Positions 48,301 to 63,300 of a DNA stretch of 64,000 nucleotides are shown here, in pieces. The notes beneath the pieces are model-generated. The model did not search any database, was not told the DNA's origin, and saw only the letters and a list, made by a program, of their open reading frames with translations. Position numbers and translations under genes: made by a program. The stretch lies in the NCBI GenBank assembly GCA_943737045.1, contig CALSFV010000106.1, forward strand, positions 62,001 through 126,000, given 5' to 3'. Within the stretch, counting starts at the first letter, position 1. Each line of letters starts with the position of its first letter. The DNA comes from Parapristionchus giblindavisi (taxonomy: Eukaryota; Nematoda; Chromadorea; Rhabditida; Diplogasteridae).

Positions 48301-51300
48301 CACTCTCTCACTTCCTAACTTCGTTATTTGACAGACCACTGCCAAAGATAGCGTAATCACCGGTAAATAGCGGGGATTACGCTATCTATCGCCCCTCCCC
48401 CTTCCCCTCTCCTTACTCTCTGTTCACACCACCCGCCTCGCCCCATTTGAGGCACGTTTGAAGAGATATCTAATTCCCCTCACATCTGAGAGCTTGGCAG
48501 TCAACAGCAAAGTTGTAGCTCACATCGATCCGGTTCTGATTATTCTTAGGCAGACACGATACGATAAAAACAAATAAAATGACAATCGTTCTGCCATTTC
48601 AGAGGGAAATCGAAACGATAAGCGTTCAAAATATGTTTTGGTATGGACAGTTGAATTTCTCTCAATGATCAGAGGAATCAGATTAGCATTTGAATATTAA
48701 TTATCTATGTTATTCCCTCTATTTCCCATTTTTTTTCAATGATTCAGTATCTCAAAGTTACATTGTTTACCTCTCATCATCATGTCTTCCACTCTCGTCG
48801 AGTGACTGGTTGTGAGATTCTTTATATCAGAAAAATATCACTTCGCATACCGTAAGTAATCATCGGATACAGTATCTGAGACTTTTCCTGTATATGAATC
48901 AGCATCAACCTCGTGCTTGTCACCTAAATCGAGATGACCTAGTTTCATTTTGAATGCAAATCGATCACTCACAATCCGTCTATATTTAGGTTCATTCGAT
49001 CAGGATTTTGTTTTGATTATTTTAAATTTTTAAATCAAGACAAAAAATCAGAATCTATTTTTTTTTCTTTTTTTTTTTTTTTAAAAATGTAAAAACACAT
49101 CAACAAAACGAAAAAAATATTAAACATTTGTGGCACATTGTTAAAACATTTGAAAAAAAAAACAAAACTTAACAGCATTTCCTTTTTATCAGTTTTAACA
49201 GGTCTTAATGTAGTATTATCTATGATTTTTAGTGCGTTTTTGTTTGCTCTAACGCACTATGTATAAGAAAAAAGTTTAAAATTTAACAGCTAGTACTGCT
49301 GAGAAAAAAGAAAAAATAGATTCTGATTTTTTGTCTTGATTTAAAAATTTAAAATAATCCAAAAAAATCCTGATGGAATGAACCTAAACATAGACGGATT
49401 GTGAGTGATCGATTTGTATTCAAAATAAAACTTGGTCATCTCGATTTAGGTGACAAGCACGAGGTTGCTGCTGATTCAACTACAGGAACTGTCTAAGTTA
49501 CTGTATCCGATGATTACTTACGGCATGCGAAGTGTAATTTATCTGATATAAAGAATCTCACAACCAGTCACTCGACGAGAGTGGAAGACATGATGATGAG
49601 AGATAAACAATGTCCCTTTGAGATAATGAATCATTTAAATGGGAAATAGAGGGAATAACATAGATAATTAATATTCAAATGCTAATCTGATTCCTCTGAT
49701 CATTGAGGGAAATTCAACTGTCCATACCAAAACATATTTTGAACGCTTATCGTTTCGATTTCCCTCTGAAATGGTAGAATGATTGTCATTTTGTTTGTTT
49801 TTATCGTATCGTGTCTGCCTAAGAATAATCAGAACCGGATCGATGTGAGCTACAACTTTGCTGTTGACTGCCAAGCTCTCAGATGTGAGGAGAATTAGAT
49901 ATCTCTTCAAACGTGCCTCAAATGGGGCGAGGCGGGTGGTGTGAACAGAGAGTAAGGAGAGGGGAAGGGGGAGGGGCGATAGATAGCGTAATCCCCGCTA
50001 ATTTAGCGGTGATTACGCTATCTTGGCAGTCTCTCTTCTCTCTTGCGGGAAGCGACGAGAGAGTGGCAAGAGATGGGAAGAGGGCGCGGTAAATTCGATT
50101 ACGCTTACGCTACGGCAACCCTAGTCTATTGCATTATTTCCGATACATTAAATATTTCACCGTTGAATAATAACTATAAACGTGATAATAGGATAATAAC
50201 TATTCGCATACTTTGTCTAATCATTAGCGATCTCCTTAGGTCGAAAAGTATTTTACAAAGTACTAGGGTTGCCGGTTCGAATTCGAATTCGAATTATTCG
50301 CACCCCTTTCCCATCTCTCACCCTCTCTCCCCTTTCCCTTCAAAGAATTCAACACACCTGCCAGACGGAACGAATAGTTCGGGACAGACCGAATTATTCG
50401 CTCTCTCTCACTCTCTCGTATCCTTTCTCGACCCTCCCTCCTCTCCCTCCGCCTCGTCCCCCAATGAGACACGTTTCAAGAGATGGCTAATTCCCCTCGC
50501 ATCTGAGAGCTTAGCAGTCAACAGCAAAGTTGAAGCTCACATCATCCCCCTTCTGATTCAATTTTGAAAAAGTCGATACGATAACCACGAACAAAATTAC
50601 ATCCGTTCTACGAATTCAGGGAGAAGTTTGAATTATTCACTGTAGCCATGTATTAGGTTGGCGGGAAAGTCTTTGTCTATTTTTGAAAACTTTATTTCTT
50701 CGAAGGAACAATCACACGAGATCAATTGTACGTGCCATCATGATTGACAACTTATGCACAATGTTCCACCATTTTATAGAACCCGTCCCTGTTGAACCCA
50801 GCTGGGCGCAAGGCATAGTATTGCTTGAGTGCAGCCTCGAAACTTTCACGTGAATTGAAGGGCCTATCTCGAAGGGCATGGGCTAGGTCTGCGAAAGGCC
50901 TGTAATTCGACAGGGCCAAGCCAGGAGAATACGGTGGTTGAGGGAGAACCATCCATCCATATCCAGCCAGTTCCTGCTTGACTTTAATGGAGATATGGGG
51001 ACAGGCGTTGTCATGATGATAATACATTTTCTTGTCCTTCTGGCTTGAATGATCGACTGTATTCTTCAGATTCCATAGTTGTGTGATGTACTTGGCCCCA
51101 GTACTTATCATGCCCTCGGGGAACAGCTACCAGTTGATCACACCATGCACTCCCCAACGAACTGACAGCATGATTTTCTTGGTGTGCGGGTTCGGTTTGG
51201 AGACATCCCCTGGGGTCTTTCCTTCTTCTACCCACGGGGCTCCCCTATGGTTGTTTTCGTAAAGGATCCACCTTTCATACTCCGTTATGAGTCGGTCCAG

Positions 51301-54300
51301 CCATCGATCCGCAGAGTGGAGAGTGAGGAGTTTAATGGAATCATCGAATCGACGATCAAGTTTGGCTAGGGCCCGGTCAAGGGGTATGAATCGCATGAAA
51401 TTTTTCCTATACCAATGGATTCCGGGCCTTCTTCGAATGTGCTATGGTGAAGTTCAAGTGTAGTAACCATTTCACGGGCACATTGGAATGAGCCCGTTTT
51501 CACAACTTTCTTCAACGTATCCAAATCCAACTCACAGGGGCTCCCAGATCGATCCTGTTCATTGAAGGAAAAGTGGTCTTATTTGAAGCGATGAAACCAA
51601 TTCTGGATGGTGTTGTAGTGTGGGCATGTGTGTCATAAACATACTTCAGGAGGGTCTCCGAATCATTCATCTTGGTGTCGGATAGGAAGTGGTAAAATAT
51701 TAGTTGACGGATGCGGATCGTACTATTTAAGTACATTGTTGCTCTACTAGAGCTTGACTGAAGGGAAGGGAACGGGGAGTTGCTTACTGCAAAGGCCCTT
51801 CACTGCTTGTTATTCACTAGGAAAAAAGGTAACGCCAAAGTGCATCTGCGACGAGCAGTGAAAATAGAAAACCATGGACAAAGACTTTCCCGCCAACCTA
51901 ATATCTTACTCTATTACTCCGTCTTACTCCACATTGCTTTATCATTCATTACAGAAGTAATTACACAAAAACAAAAACAAGTAAATGGGAAGAGACAGTC
52001 ACGAAAAATAATGCCTATCTACCTAGTCTAATCTGAAATTACAAAAACAAAAACAAGTAAATGGTCAGAGAAAGTCATGAAAAATAATGCCTATCTACTC
52101 TAGTCTAATCTGTACAACAACAATACGAACAACGAGTAAGCTCAAAATCTCAAAAAAAATCAACGAGTCAAAATCTGGTATAAAATGCCCGCTGAGTTCC
52201 CATCTGATACATTTTGAAATATTGTTCATTTCAATATTTTGAAATGTTATTGTTCAGATTAGACTAGAGTAGATATGCATTTTTTCGTGACTTTCTCTTC
52301 CCATTTACTTGTTTTTGTTTTTGTGTAATTACTTCTGTAAAGAATGATAAAGCAATGTGGAGTAAGACCGAGTAATGGAATAAGATTCATGGCTACAGTG
52401 AATAATTCAAATTCCTCCCTGAATTCGTAGAACGGATGTCATTTTGTTCGTGGTTATCGTATCGACTTTTTTCAAAATTGAATCAGAAGGGGGATGATGT
52501 GAGCTACAACTTTGCTGTTGACTGCTAAGCTCTCAGATGCGAGAGGAATTAGCCATCTCTTCAAACGTGGGGTCGAGGCGGAGGGAGAGGAGGGAAGGTC
52601 GAGAAAGGATACGAGAGAGTGAGAGAGAGCGAATAATTCGGTCTGTCCCGAACTATTCTTTCCGTCTGGCAGGTGTGTCGAATTCTTCGAAGGGAAGGGG
52701 AGAGAGGGCCTGTCTCAAACGAATTGCCGAGAGAGAAGGGAAGCGACTGACAAGGGGCACGAATTATTCGCCCTCGTTCCTGCAACCCTACAAAGTACCA
52801 AGCCTGACCTCATTTTGAGCAGTTTTCAAAAATAATATCGAAAAACCTGACCACATTGAACCAAAATTTGCAAAAATCGGAAAATTTGACCAAATTTTGA
52901 GCTGAAAATCGAAAAACCTGACCGTATGGCGCTCTCGTATGCAACCGGTTCGTATTCATCTGTTCTCATTTTCCTCTTCGCCTGATCCATTACACATTAC
53001 ATTGTGTGATTATATGAATAAGTCTGAACGGGGATGTGACGGGTTTTTTCCTGTTTTAATTATTCCAGAGAGATGGGCAACAGTATCCCTGGTTTTTTAA
53101 AAAGAATGAATGAATGATTTAAATATATCAATTTGAAAATACATTGATGTTGAAATTCGTTTACTTGAATCTCTCCTCGCTGGCCACAAACTCTCTCATA
53201 GCCGTGTAGGCAGTGTTCAGTGCACATTGGGTGTATTTGCTTCACGTAGAATATGGAATAGATAGAATATTGATTGATTGATTGATATTAACATTACGAT
53301 AATCTATCTTCAGCCATCATTCGTGCACTCGTTCCTCGACAGCAAAGGAGGCAATCTGTTCGATCAGACCAATATCATCGACTCTGTGACCAAACAATGG
53401 AGAAGAGATTGTAGAGAAGGAGATGAGGAAGAAGAGGTTGTTGATGGAGTGAGGGAGGAGGAGACGGAGGTGGGTATTTATTATTGTTATTATTAATATT
53501 ATTGTTGCTGTTGTTGTTGTTGTTATTATTATTTAAATATTAATACTAAGCGTATTTTTTCCTTATGTTTTTGTTCTCTACTTATAAAATCTATATTTGA
53601 AAGCAGCATTTAAAAAAATAACCTTGAATAAAATGAACTTGTTTTGAGTGTTGTATGATTGATTGATCATCTCTATGATTGCAGAATGTCGGTCCATTCA
53701 CGGCTGAGGAGCGTGCCGAGGTGAAGGCACTCATGGCTTATCCGCTGCTCTATCTCGGAGACGAGAAGGAGGATCGATTGAGAGGTACGGTAATGTATAC
53801 TGTACTGCAGTTCTCTGCAGTTGTTACCCCGTCTCTTTTCTCGTATAGGAATGATTGACATATTTTAAAAGCTTTTAAAAAAGTTTGCTGTTCTCTGTAT
53901 GTCTTCGTACATTGTACTTTTTCTACAGACCATTGTTGCTTGATGGTTTTCCTCTGATCTACATATAATATCGATTGCAGCTCTTCTGACACGTCTACCC
54001 TTTGGTGAATATCGTTGGAACCTCTATCTCATCAAGAAGGGACGATTCGCTGAAGTTGATGATGTAAGTTACTAGAAGTAAGATGAATCACTTTACTGAA
54101 GAGTCAGTCTCTCAAAGCGGCAAACGGCCGAAACATGATATTAGCGGGATATTATGAATGAAGGGGAGGGTTAGTTTGTGGGTATGTCAAATTGAATTGA
54201 GTGGGGAAAAAGATGTGAGATTAGAATAAAAATATTTCTGAATGAATTGAGAAATCTAGAATTCTATACTAAAATTAAAAAAAGTTTGTTTTCAAAGATG

Positions 54301-57300
54301 TTTGTTAATTTTTTATTTTTAAAAAAAATATTGTTTTGTTAATATTGGGTGAATCTATGAGATTGCTCGTTACGGACTGGAATATTTTTCATGGTCAAAT
54401 ACTACCCTATTTCACTCTTCTTTCAGCTGCCAGTACCGACGGCACCCGGCGCCGAGTACCCCCACGACGCCGTCTTCCAATACTCCAAATACAAGAATAT
54501 GGTGATGAAGAGGAAGGCCGAACTGCCTCCTGCACGGAAGAGACATCCCGGCGGTGAGTACGGTAGCTTTTGATTGCGTTATTGATTTATTTGTGTGGTT
54601 TGGATTTGATTGGTTGCGAAGTTTCTTTGTCGCTCGACAGCGTTCTCGAACGGTTTACTCGTCTACATACGTGGGCGGGCATTGCCGTTGGAAATGAAAA
54701 TCGGGGGGTCGGACTCAAAAATCGGGGGGTGGGAAGCAAAAAATGGAGTAATTATACGTTATTTTGAGTGATTTATTTGGAAAATCGGGGGGTCGGGTGC
54801 CAAAAATCGGGGGTATATTGCCGCTAGCGGCAGTGGTGCCCACGTATGCTCGTCTAGATGGACCGCAAAGTTCATTCTGGTACAAGTGGACTAATTCTGG
54901 ACTATATTTTGTATAATTATTTGTTTAAAAAAAATTTTTAAAAATCAATAATTTAGTGGCATCTACAGTATCAGCATCATCTTCATCCCCATCAACGACT
55001 TCTCCATCTATCGTTCTTTCGGAACACGTCACCCTCGTACGTGGCAAGACACCCAAACGCCTCAACATATTCCGCAAGGCCTCTGACAAGTACGGTCTTT
55101 GATCTTTGATCTTTGATCTCTCAACTCTCAACTTCATTTTCAGTTCGATGGCAAGTGATTCATCACACTTACGATCGATGATGGTGGGTGGGGGCTCAGC
55201 GTCTCTTCAGTTGACTCCACCTTCAGTGGCGACCAATGGCGGTTCATCGACAGCTGTACCACGATTGGCCCTGATGACGCCTAAAGTCGGTCTTCGTCGT
55301 GCCTATGGTCGTATAGAGGAAGATGAGGAGGGAGACGAGAGTGATGTGGCACCGTAAGTTTTTTTATACACTTCCTTGGATTTTTCTAAAACATTTTTTT
55401 TCTAAAACACCCCGTGCAATTTTGAAACTCAGTTCTGACAACGCTCGCTTTATTTTTCTACGAGAGAACGTTACCAGAGCGAAGAGTAAAATTAGCTCGG
55501 CTGCACCGAAAACTGTAATAAAACTGCGTCTTTTATGCGCCGTCTGTTTTAATGAGGGATAGATAATGGATAACACCTTCTTCTTTCAGTGACGAGAAAG
55601 CGCGTGTGCGCGAGGCACTCCGCACTCCGCGTACACTACGTCATCACAGTGACCGCGTTGGAGGAACGCCTGGACGCGTCGCTGCCGCCGCGGATGGTAT
55701 CATAACGACTCCCGAGAATATTCCACGAGTGCCTGAACCCATGAGCATTCTCAAGAGCGCGAGGAAGGGTGTGTTCGTTACGTTTTCTAGATAGCGCCAA
55801 GATATTGAGAGTGAATAGTTGAGATACGAATATTGACTTGATGAAACCTAGATGTGTCGGGATCTCCTTGAATTTGGCGTGTTGAAGATTTTTCAAATTT
55901 TGAAGTTTACACACGACTAGTTTTAACGAGTGTAATTTGTCATCGTTTTTTAGATCCGGCAACTCCATCAGTGCTCAAGTCGAGGCTCCGTTTCGCTGAG
56001 GTATTCTTTTCCATTAGTTTCGAAATTAAAAAAAAAGTGAAAAGTCTCATTTTTGCAATACAAAGTCATTTCACTCTTTAGTTTGAGTAAATCTTGCCTC
56101 AAGCAGGTCTTCGTATGTCTTGAATAACGGGATGTATCTTTACCTTTTTGAGTAAATCCGATCAATAATCCGATAAATGTTGCAGAGATTCGATGAGAAA
56201 ACGATCTCGCCCAGGGAGAGTGTGGACAGTTCGATTGGGTCTTCCAGAATGTCTCAGGTTTGTATATTTTTAATATTTATTTAATTATTATTTATTATTT
56301 TACGAGAGTGCGTAATGAGAGAGATATTTCGATTGAAACTATTTATTCATTTTTTAAATACAAAAGCTGAGAGCTGTTTTTACGAATAAAAGATGATATC
56401 GATTATTTATTTATTTATTTGTTCAGCCCAACTTTGACGATGACTTCGATGATGACGAGGGACAGGTCATGTCCACCCTGTGAGTTTCGTGTTTCATGGG
56501 GTATTCAATTGATTGGAGGGGATATATCTGATAATGTAAGGCTCGTTTTGGAATACAAGTACATTCTTATCTATTTTGCTTGTTTGGATTTGATAGATAA
56601 TAATAATCATAATCATACTATCCTGGAACTTTTGTGCTTCATGTTGCATTAGTTTGCTTTGTGAACTGCTGTAAATGGTCACAATGAAGCGGCTGTTTGT
56701 AATTATTTCTGTGTTAACTATGATCGATGATTGTATTTTGATTATTTGATTTATTATTATTATTATTATTACATTTGCAGATCGTCTCGTCATTCTGTCA
56801 ATGAGTCATCCGTAGACTCAACTCAAGGAGATGCAGTACACGAGGATGACAATGATGAAAGAGGAGAAGAGTCCATGCGTATATTGGAAGACGAGGTTGG
56901 GAGTTTATTGATTGGTTAATGAGGGCAGTTTTATCGGTTATCGGGTATTGATTGGTTGGTATGGTGGTTACGATAGACTGTAGATGTACTGTATTCTGTT
57001 GAGTAATGATATTTTTCAAGCCGCCAAAAATAATAGAAAATGCGAAGTGTGAATGAATGATGAATGACAAAATAGATTGATGTTTTTATTTATATTGTTT
57101 TCATTGGATGCATTATTGTGATTTAATCTAATTCCTCTTTCAGGTACTCGAAGAAGAAGAAGAAGATGTAGATGATCATGGTGTAGTAGATGAACATGAT
57201 GAATCAGTAGAGGTGGAGGAGAAGGGCGGGGCTGGAGATGATCAAAATGCAGATGATGATGAGAGAGGCGATGAGTACGGACGAGATCTGTCTGCGGAAG

Positions 57301-60300
57301 AACAAGAAGAACTCGAACGAGCTGTCAGTTTCATGTTTCATTGGGGGTTACATGAGATCGATATGGGAAATGAAATGCGATAGAATTAACATGTTCCTTT
57401 GTTTACAATAATTGAAAGATTATGATTACATTATCTTTGGTCATTCCGTTTGGTGGTTGTAGAAAGTGAGAGAGTGTGGTGAGAGCGGAGATTGTGAAAT
57501 GTATCTCACTGATTGTCTTTGGATATTCTCATAACTATCGCCAACGCTATATGTTTTTTATGACGTACTGGTCATGAAGTTGCTGATCGACTATGATTAT
57601 ACTGATTTCAATGTAAGATAAATGTAAATTAATTGTAAGTTTTTTTTATTTGCAGATTCGTGTTGATGATGGTAATGATGAAGAAGAGGTGGAGGAACCA
57701 TCGATTGAAATGGGTGAAGTGTTCATCCGTCAGGTAGAAGTAGATCAGGAAGAATCGAGCAATGACAGCGAACGAGGCGAGGAGTACGGTAGGGATTTGC
57801 CGGCTCCAGCCCCGGTCCCGGCTCCGGAAGTGGCCATCGAGGAAGATGCTGAAGTGGTAGAAGAAGAGCAGCAAGAACAGCCAGCTGAGGTGCAACATTC
57901 TGAACCGGTGAGCGAATTTGACGAAGAATATGATGAGAACAGTGGGTAATTGCCTTTGAACTCTAGAAGGTTCTCATAAACTATCGGGACCGAGCGAAAA
58001 ATATATTGAATAAAATGTTTTATGATTCTCATTCGTGTGTGGTTGGTTTGAGAACGTATTGAGTTAGTGCTACCGAAATAATTTCATTGTTAATTTTTTA
58101 TTGATTTCATTGACTATTTTCCATTGAAAAGTAATTTAAATAGATTATTTTGTTGTAGATCATCGAGGAGCCTGTGGAAGGAGATGTGAATGATGAAGAG
58201 AAGGATGAGGAAGAAGAAGAACGACATGAAGATGAGGAATTAATTGTTCATGTTGATGAAGAGGAGGAGAAGGAAGTGGAAGAGGTGAGAATTGATTGTT
58301 CTATTGATTGATTCCCTGATTTATTGATTCGTTTGATTTAAATATTGATTGATTCGATGATTTATTGATTGGTTTTTACGCAGTAAATGTATCTACAAGG
58401 CGCAATAAGCTTAGTTTGATAGTTAATCGAGCAAAAACATGTATTTTGTGCAGGTGTTGTGCCGTTGAAAGCGGGTTTCATGGATTCTATTAGTTGTTGG
58501 AAATGATTATGCATTTGGTTCTATCTCTAATTTTCTCGAGCAACAACAAAAACAATAAATCACCTTGCATTACTGTTTCTGTCAGATGCCCCGCTGAGTG
58601 CGTGTTTCATGGATTCTATTACTTGTTGAAAATGATTCTTTATTGTTATAAATGTTATCAGCTATAGCATCCAACAGCATCAATAAAGTGGCTTCCATTC
58701 AGGCTCCTGCCGTGGAGATTGTCGCCATTGTTGAAATGAACGAGGAGTCTGATGCCAATGACGTCGTCGTTGAGGAAGCTGTAGATGATGTACAAGAGGA
58801 GCAGATGCAGCCACAGCCAGCTGAAGAAGTCGTGCAAAAGAATGTACTCGAGAATGTAGATGAACATCATCATCATCACGATGAGAGCATTTACGCGGTC
58901 AAGGCGACCATCGCCTTTGATCTGAAAGCAACTGAAGGCCATGGACGACGTGTCGTTGATGCCGTTCCCGTCGACCAGCACAAGGAGCACGACGTCGTAG
59001 TTGAGCAGCAACAGCCAGCTGCAGATGAACACAAGGTTGTGGTTGAGATTAAAGAGGAGCGCACTCCTGAGCCCGAGGATGCCAAGGAGCCCACCCCTGA
59101 GCCCGTCCGGCAAGCTACTCCCGAGCCAGCTGAAGAGAGGGTACTCACTCGTCGGAGTCCGAGCAGGTCAAGCAAGAAGCCCGTACCACCGGTGCCCAAA
59201 CCGCGCACGATCAAGCGGGTTTCCTCGGTGTTCAAAACGCCCGCGGTACTGCCCGGAGGCCCAACGGTACCGATGGTAAGTGTTCGTTGGTCTTTGGTCT
59301 TTGATCTTTATCGATTGATTGCAGGAAGAACGCATCCCTGGCGTGTTCTATATGGACGAAGATGGCATCGAACGCAGTTTTGAAGAAGAGAGAAGAAGCA
59401 GTGATGAGGAGGAAGAAGAGCAGGAGAAGGATACGGTAGGTGGATTGGGAACTGGCTTTATTCCATCTCCATTAGATTACTTTGATTGATTTTTTTATTG
59501 ATTGATTTTTCAGGAGAAGAAGGAGTCGACAAGTCGCAAGCGACGTTCATCAGGAACTAGGAAGGCGAGCGAGATGAAAGAGAAGGAGGTGAGGATAGGG
59601 AGGGGGGTGATGGTCATTTCACAGACTATTTCGTCGTAAAGAAAGGCCGTTCAGTGGTGTGAAAGTTTCTAACAAATGTTGCGTAAATTGAATGCATATT
59701 TTTTTATTGGAAAGACGAACTAGGAAGTGCGATTGATCAGAGATCAAATGGGAATTCAAAGATCAAAGATCAACCCCTTACCGTTGAAGGAATCTCCCGA
59801 TATTCTCGCCCCACTCAGCTCTCCTCCACGCAAGAAGCAAGCAGTCGTTGTTGAAGAGGAGGAAGAGGAGGAGGACCAGGATGACCATCATAAGACGTGA
59901 GTTTGATCTTTGGACTTTGATCTTTGCTGATGTGATCATTGTTATTGTAACCCATTGATCTTTGATTTTTAGTATTTCATCTTTGATCTCTATTCATTCA
60001 ACTTCAGCACGACAACTACACGCGTGGTCGAAGAGCAGTTTGTGGAGCGTGATGATGGCATAGTTCAGCATACCGTACGACAGTCCACTCGGGTCATCGG
60101 TGGGTCACACTTTTTATTTATCTATAGTTCGAAACATCATGATTGTCAATGTGTCAGATTTCACATTCACATTGTCACATAATTTCTTAGCACGGTCATC
60201 ATTGTATCGTTTTGCTATTCCAAAGGTTTTACATTTGGGAAGTTGATGAAACAAGAAATTGACTATGTGTTCTTGTTGAACTAGAATTGTAGGCACACCT

Positions 60301-63300
60301 CGTGCTCTTTTGACTTCCCGCATTGGCAACGGTTTCTCGTAGAAATAGAAAGCGTTTCAAGCGAATATCCACTGTATTCAGCGATTTTTAGTTGCATTGC
60401 AATAATAATAATATAATTTATGAGGTACAAAAGATTTTAAAGTAACTCATACGTGTTGTAACTGTCAAAGTTGGTGTTTCTGCCTATCCCGTGCGTCATA
60501 ATCATCTAGGCCTCGTCTGAATTTCTCCCGGTGATTACTGGTTTCTATCCGCTCTTGAAGGGAATACTCCTGTGGTAGTTTCGATGTGTCACAACACTCT
60601 CGCAGACAAAGAAGGCGAGAGAGCTTGGCCGAAGCGAAAAATCTACATACTTTTGTTGATGATACATTCTGCATAACACTTATAAGTAGTGCATATTTAA
60701 AATATGTTGTCAATCAATAAATGAATAATTTCTAAATAAATTGTAGTGAACAAGGACGGTGAGGCGGAGGTGGTGGATGATCGAGTTGAGGAGGTCGAGG
60801 AGGTGGAGGGTGATATCGTTGTACGTAATGAAGTCAATGCTGACGATGATGACGGTGAAGGACGCACGACCCCTGCAGTAGCTGAACAAGCGGTCGTACC
60901 AGACACTACAAGGAGGAGCAGTAGGGCTGCCGCTAGTGCATCGAGGTACACCCATTTTGTGTGCTTACATTCAGAGGCCGTATGCATGAACGTTGGCAAA
61001 TCGTTTGCCGGCATACGTGACGTCACAAGCGTAGGGAAGGACCTCTAGCAAAAGCCTCCGCCTACGCTTGTGGCGTCTCGTTTGCCGGCAAACTGCTTGC
61101 CAACGTTCATGGATCTGACCGCCCTGTTTTTGCATATAGTTTATTAATCCTTTTTTCTTATATGTTTATTTACAAAAAAACAAGTCATCTTCTTTCTATC
61201 GCATTATTTCGATAAAGGATACTTGTTTTGATAGTTTACAAAAGCGATAGTGACATATTTTGAAACAGTTCATTTATATAGATTTTTTAATTGATTAATT
61301 ATTGATTTTCGATTGCAGAGAACGAACAGCGTCGGTACTTCGTTCGGTGAGCAAGAAGAAGAAGGTGGATGAGGATAAAAAGAACGAGGATAGAGATCAT
61401 AGAGAGACGACGCCGTTGGTGACTCCGAAGAAGACGCCAACGAGGGGACGAAGACTGAATTTTGATGAGGATGAGGGTGAAGAGGGGAAGAAGGAGGAGG
61501 AAGAGGAACCGATGACACCGACCAGGTAATGAAGGATGTCCGAATGAATGCAAATATAAGAGTAATTGGATAGTTGCATGAAGAATTGAACATGTTTTAT
61601 TTCGTACCGTTGGATAGTTGCATGAAGAATTGAACATGTTTTATTTCGTACTTAATAATTTGCTCGCAAAGCACAAGTGAATCAAAGTAGAAGTGCAACT
61701 AGGCATATTTAGGATGAATGATAAAAAAATGAGGTTCTGAGTTTTGAGTAAAAAAATGAAAAAAGTTCTTTTTCGATTCATATATAAATGCATGCTGAAT
61801 CTTGAGGGAAATTGTGATACATTATGGGCTAACTGTATATTATTGTATGCTGATTGAGCGGAATTTGTCCGCGGTGTTGTTTTACTTTACTGTAATATTG
61901 ATTGATACTTCCATTCAGACGTTCGACTCGCACTCGCAAACCCAGTGAGGCTTCATCGGTGACCCTAGCTCAGACAACACCGTCGAAGAGATCCAGGAGA
62001 ACGCCCAGTCGAGAGCCAAGGTATCTTTGATCTTTTTTTTGTAGTTTGGTCTTTCATCGGCTAGTATAGTTTGATCTTTGATCTTTCCAGCGTTGCTGCC
62101 TCATCGCCCGTTCGGGTGCTCTCCGTGGCTGATGATGATGATCAACAGTCCATTGGATCGATAACTCCTTCAAAGAGAGGTATTGTATTATTATTATTGT
62201 TATTATTATATATTATTATTATTATTATTGTTATTATTTGTGTGTAAAAAAGACAAGAGAAAGACATAGTAGAAATAGTGTTGTTGTTATATGTTATAAT
62301 GTTGTAACTGGGTCATATGATTTGGGAATTGAGAACTTAAATATAAATAGCGTTATGCAGGTATCTAAGGTTATTTATTCTTATTAGGTCGAGGAAGACC
62401 ACCCAAGTCGGCTACGAAGAAGAAGGATGAGGTGGAGCCGGAGCCAGAGCCGGAGGTCCAAGCGCCTATCCCAGCTAGACGAAAGTCCACCGCTAGAACG
62501 ACGACTACCCCTCGAGCGAGGTCGCTGAGCACGTCGGTGATGACGTCATCGGCTAAGAAGGTTAGAGAAGATGATAGAATGAATTGTTGGGTATCTTCAT
62601 AGTGCATTTTTTTTCTGAATTGTGATGTGATACACTGATTTAGTCATTCACCTCATTCCATTCACAGTCTCATTCACTCATTTGCGTGGTCGCTTATATA
62701 AGATTTTTTTTAAAACGAGATGAAGGTTAAGCAAAATCGTAGTGATCATACAACTGCGACTTGCCTAGAGTACTGGATGTAATAGCTCATTTATAATTAG
62801 TTGTGTTCTATAATTTAATATTTTGTATTACAGCCATTGAAGAAGACTGAAATGATCGCCGAGGAGGATGAAGAGGATGACGACGACGCTATCGACCATA
62901 TGGCTGCATTGCAAGCCGAATTGGCTAAGGTTTGGTCTTTGATCCGCGATGCTTGGCTGTCACGCGTTGCGGTTTTTATTTGATTGTGCATTGCTTACCG
63001 TAACGATGTTCCAGAAGAAGGCCGAGGCCCCGGCGAAGGCTGCAGCGGCTGCGAAACGACTGAAGAAGCTCCAGGATATGGTGGAAGGTACTGTATGAAG
63101 GGGTTACGGTAGTTGCGAATGGTTGGGTTACTGTAAATGGAATGCGAATAATTATCGTTGTCTTATGTACCAGTTATGTAGTCCTAAACTGCCGTTCACG
63201 GCAGTAGTATTCGTGTTTCATAGACTCTACATAGTGCATTTATGTAATTATTCTCTCTTCAGATATTGATATATTGTAAAATTTTAGGAATGAAATCGAT

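Larger units (their letters stand above)
50264..52790. mobile_element. hAT-type foldback transposon B, with nested mariner
   Basis: It has the same TAGGGTTGC/GCAACCCTA termini as element A and a perfect 8-bp duplication CAAAGTAC at 50256-50263 and 52791-52798. Its arms (about 50,264-50,650 plus 51,904-52,100, against 52,240-52,790) are inverse copies, and it shares the CTCTCAGATG..GAATTAG block with element A. A mariner element interrupts the left arm. Confidence 0.85.
43376..54600 (+). other. mel-28: ELYS-like helical domain exons
   Basis: Exons include 43376-43522, 44882-44949, 45337 to about 45431, 47329-47448 and one starting at 53314. The encoded helices carry LFESSTVGSG, RFLEYCPFLLK, ARFFLECVHWF, YPPSLH and FGEYRWNLYLIKKGRF, in the order expected of the ELYS domain (Pfam ELYS-like). 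This part contains the longest introns of the gene, swollen by transposons. Confidence 0.62.

Noticed and set aside
50752..51736. Active mariner transposase
   Set aside because: Two of three catalytic Asp are replaced and the frame is broken in several places.
58658..59235. Long minus-strand frames opposite acidic ELYS exons
   Set aside because: They arise from GAG/GAT-rich coding on plus; the plus frame continues the tail with correct splice joins.
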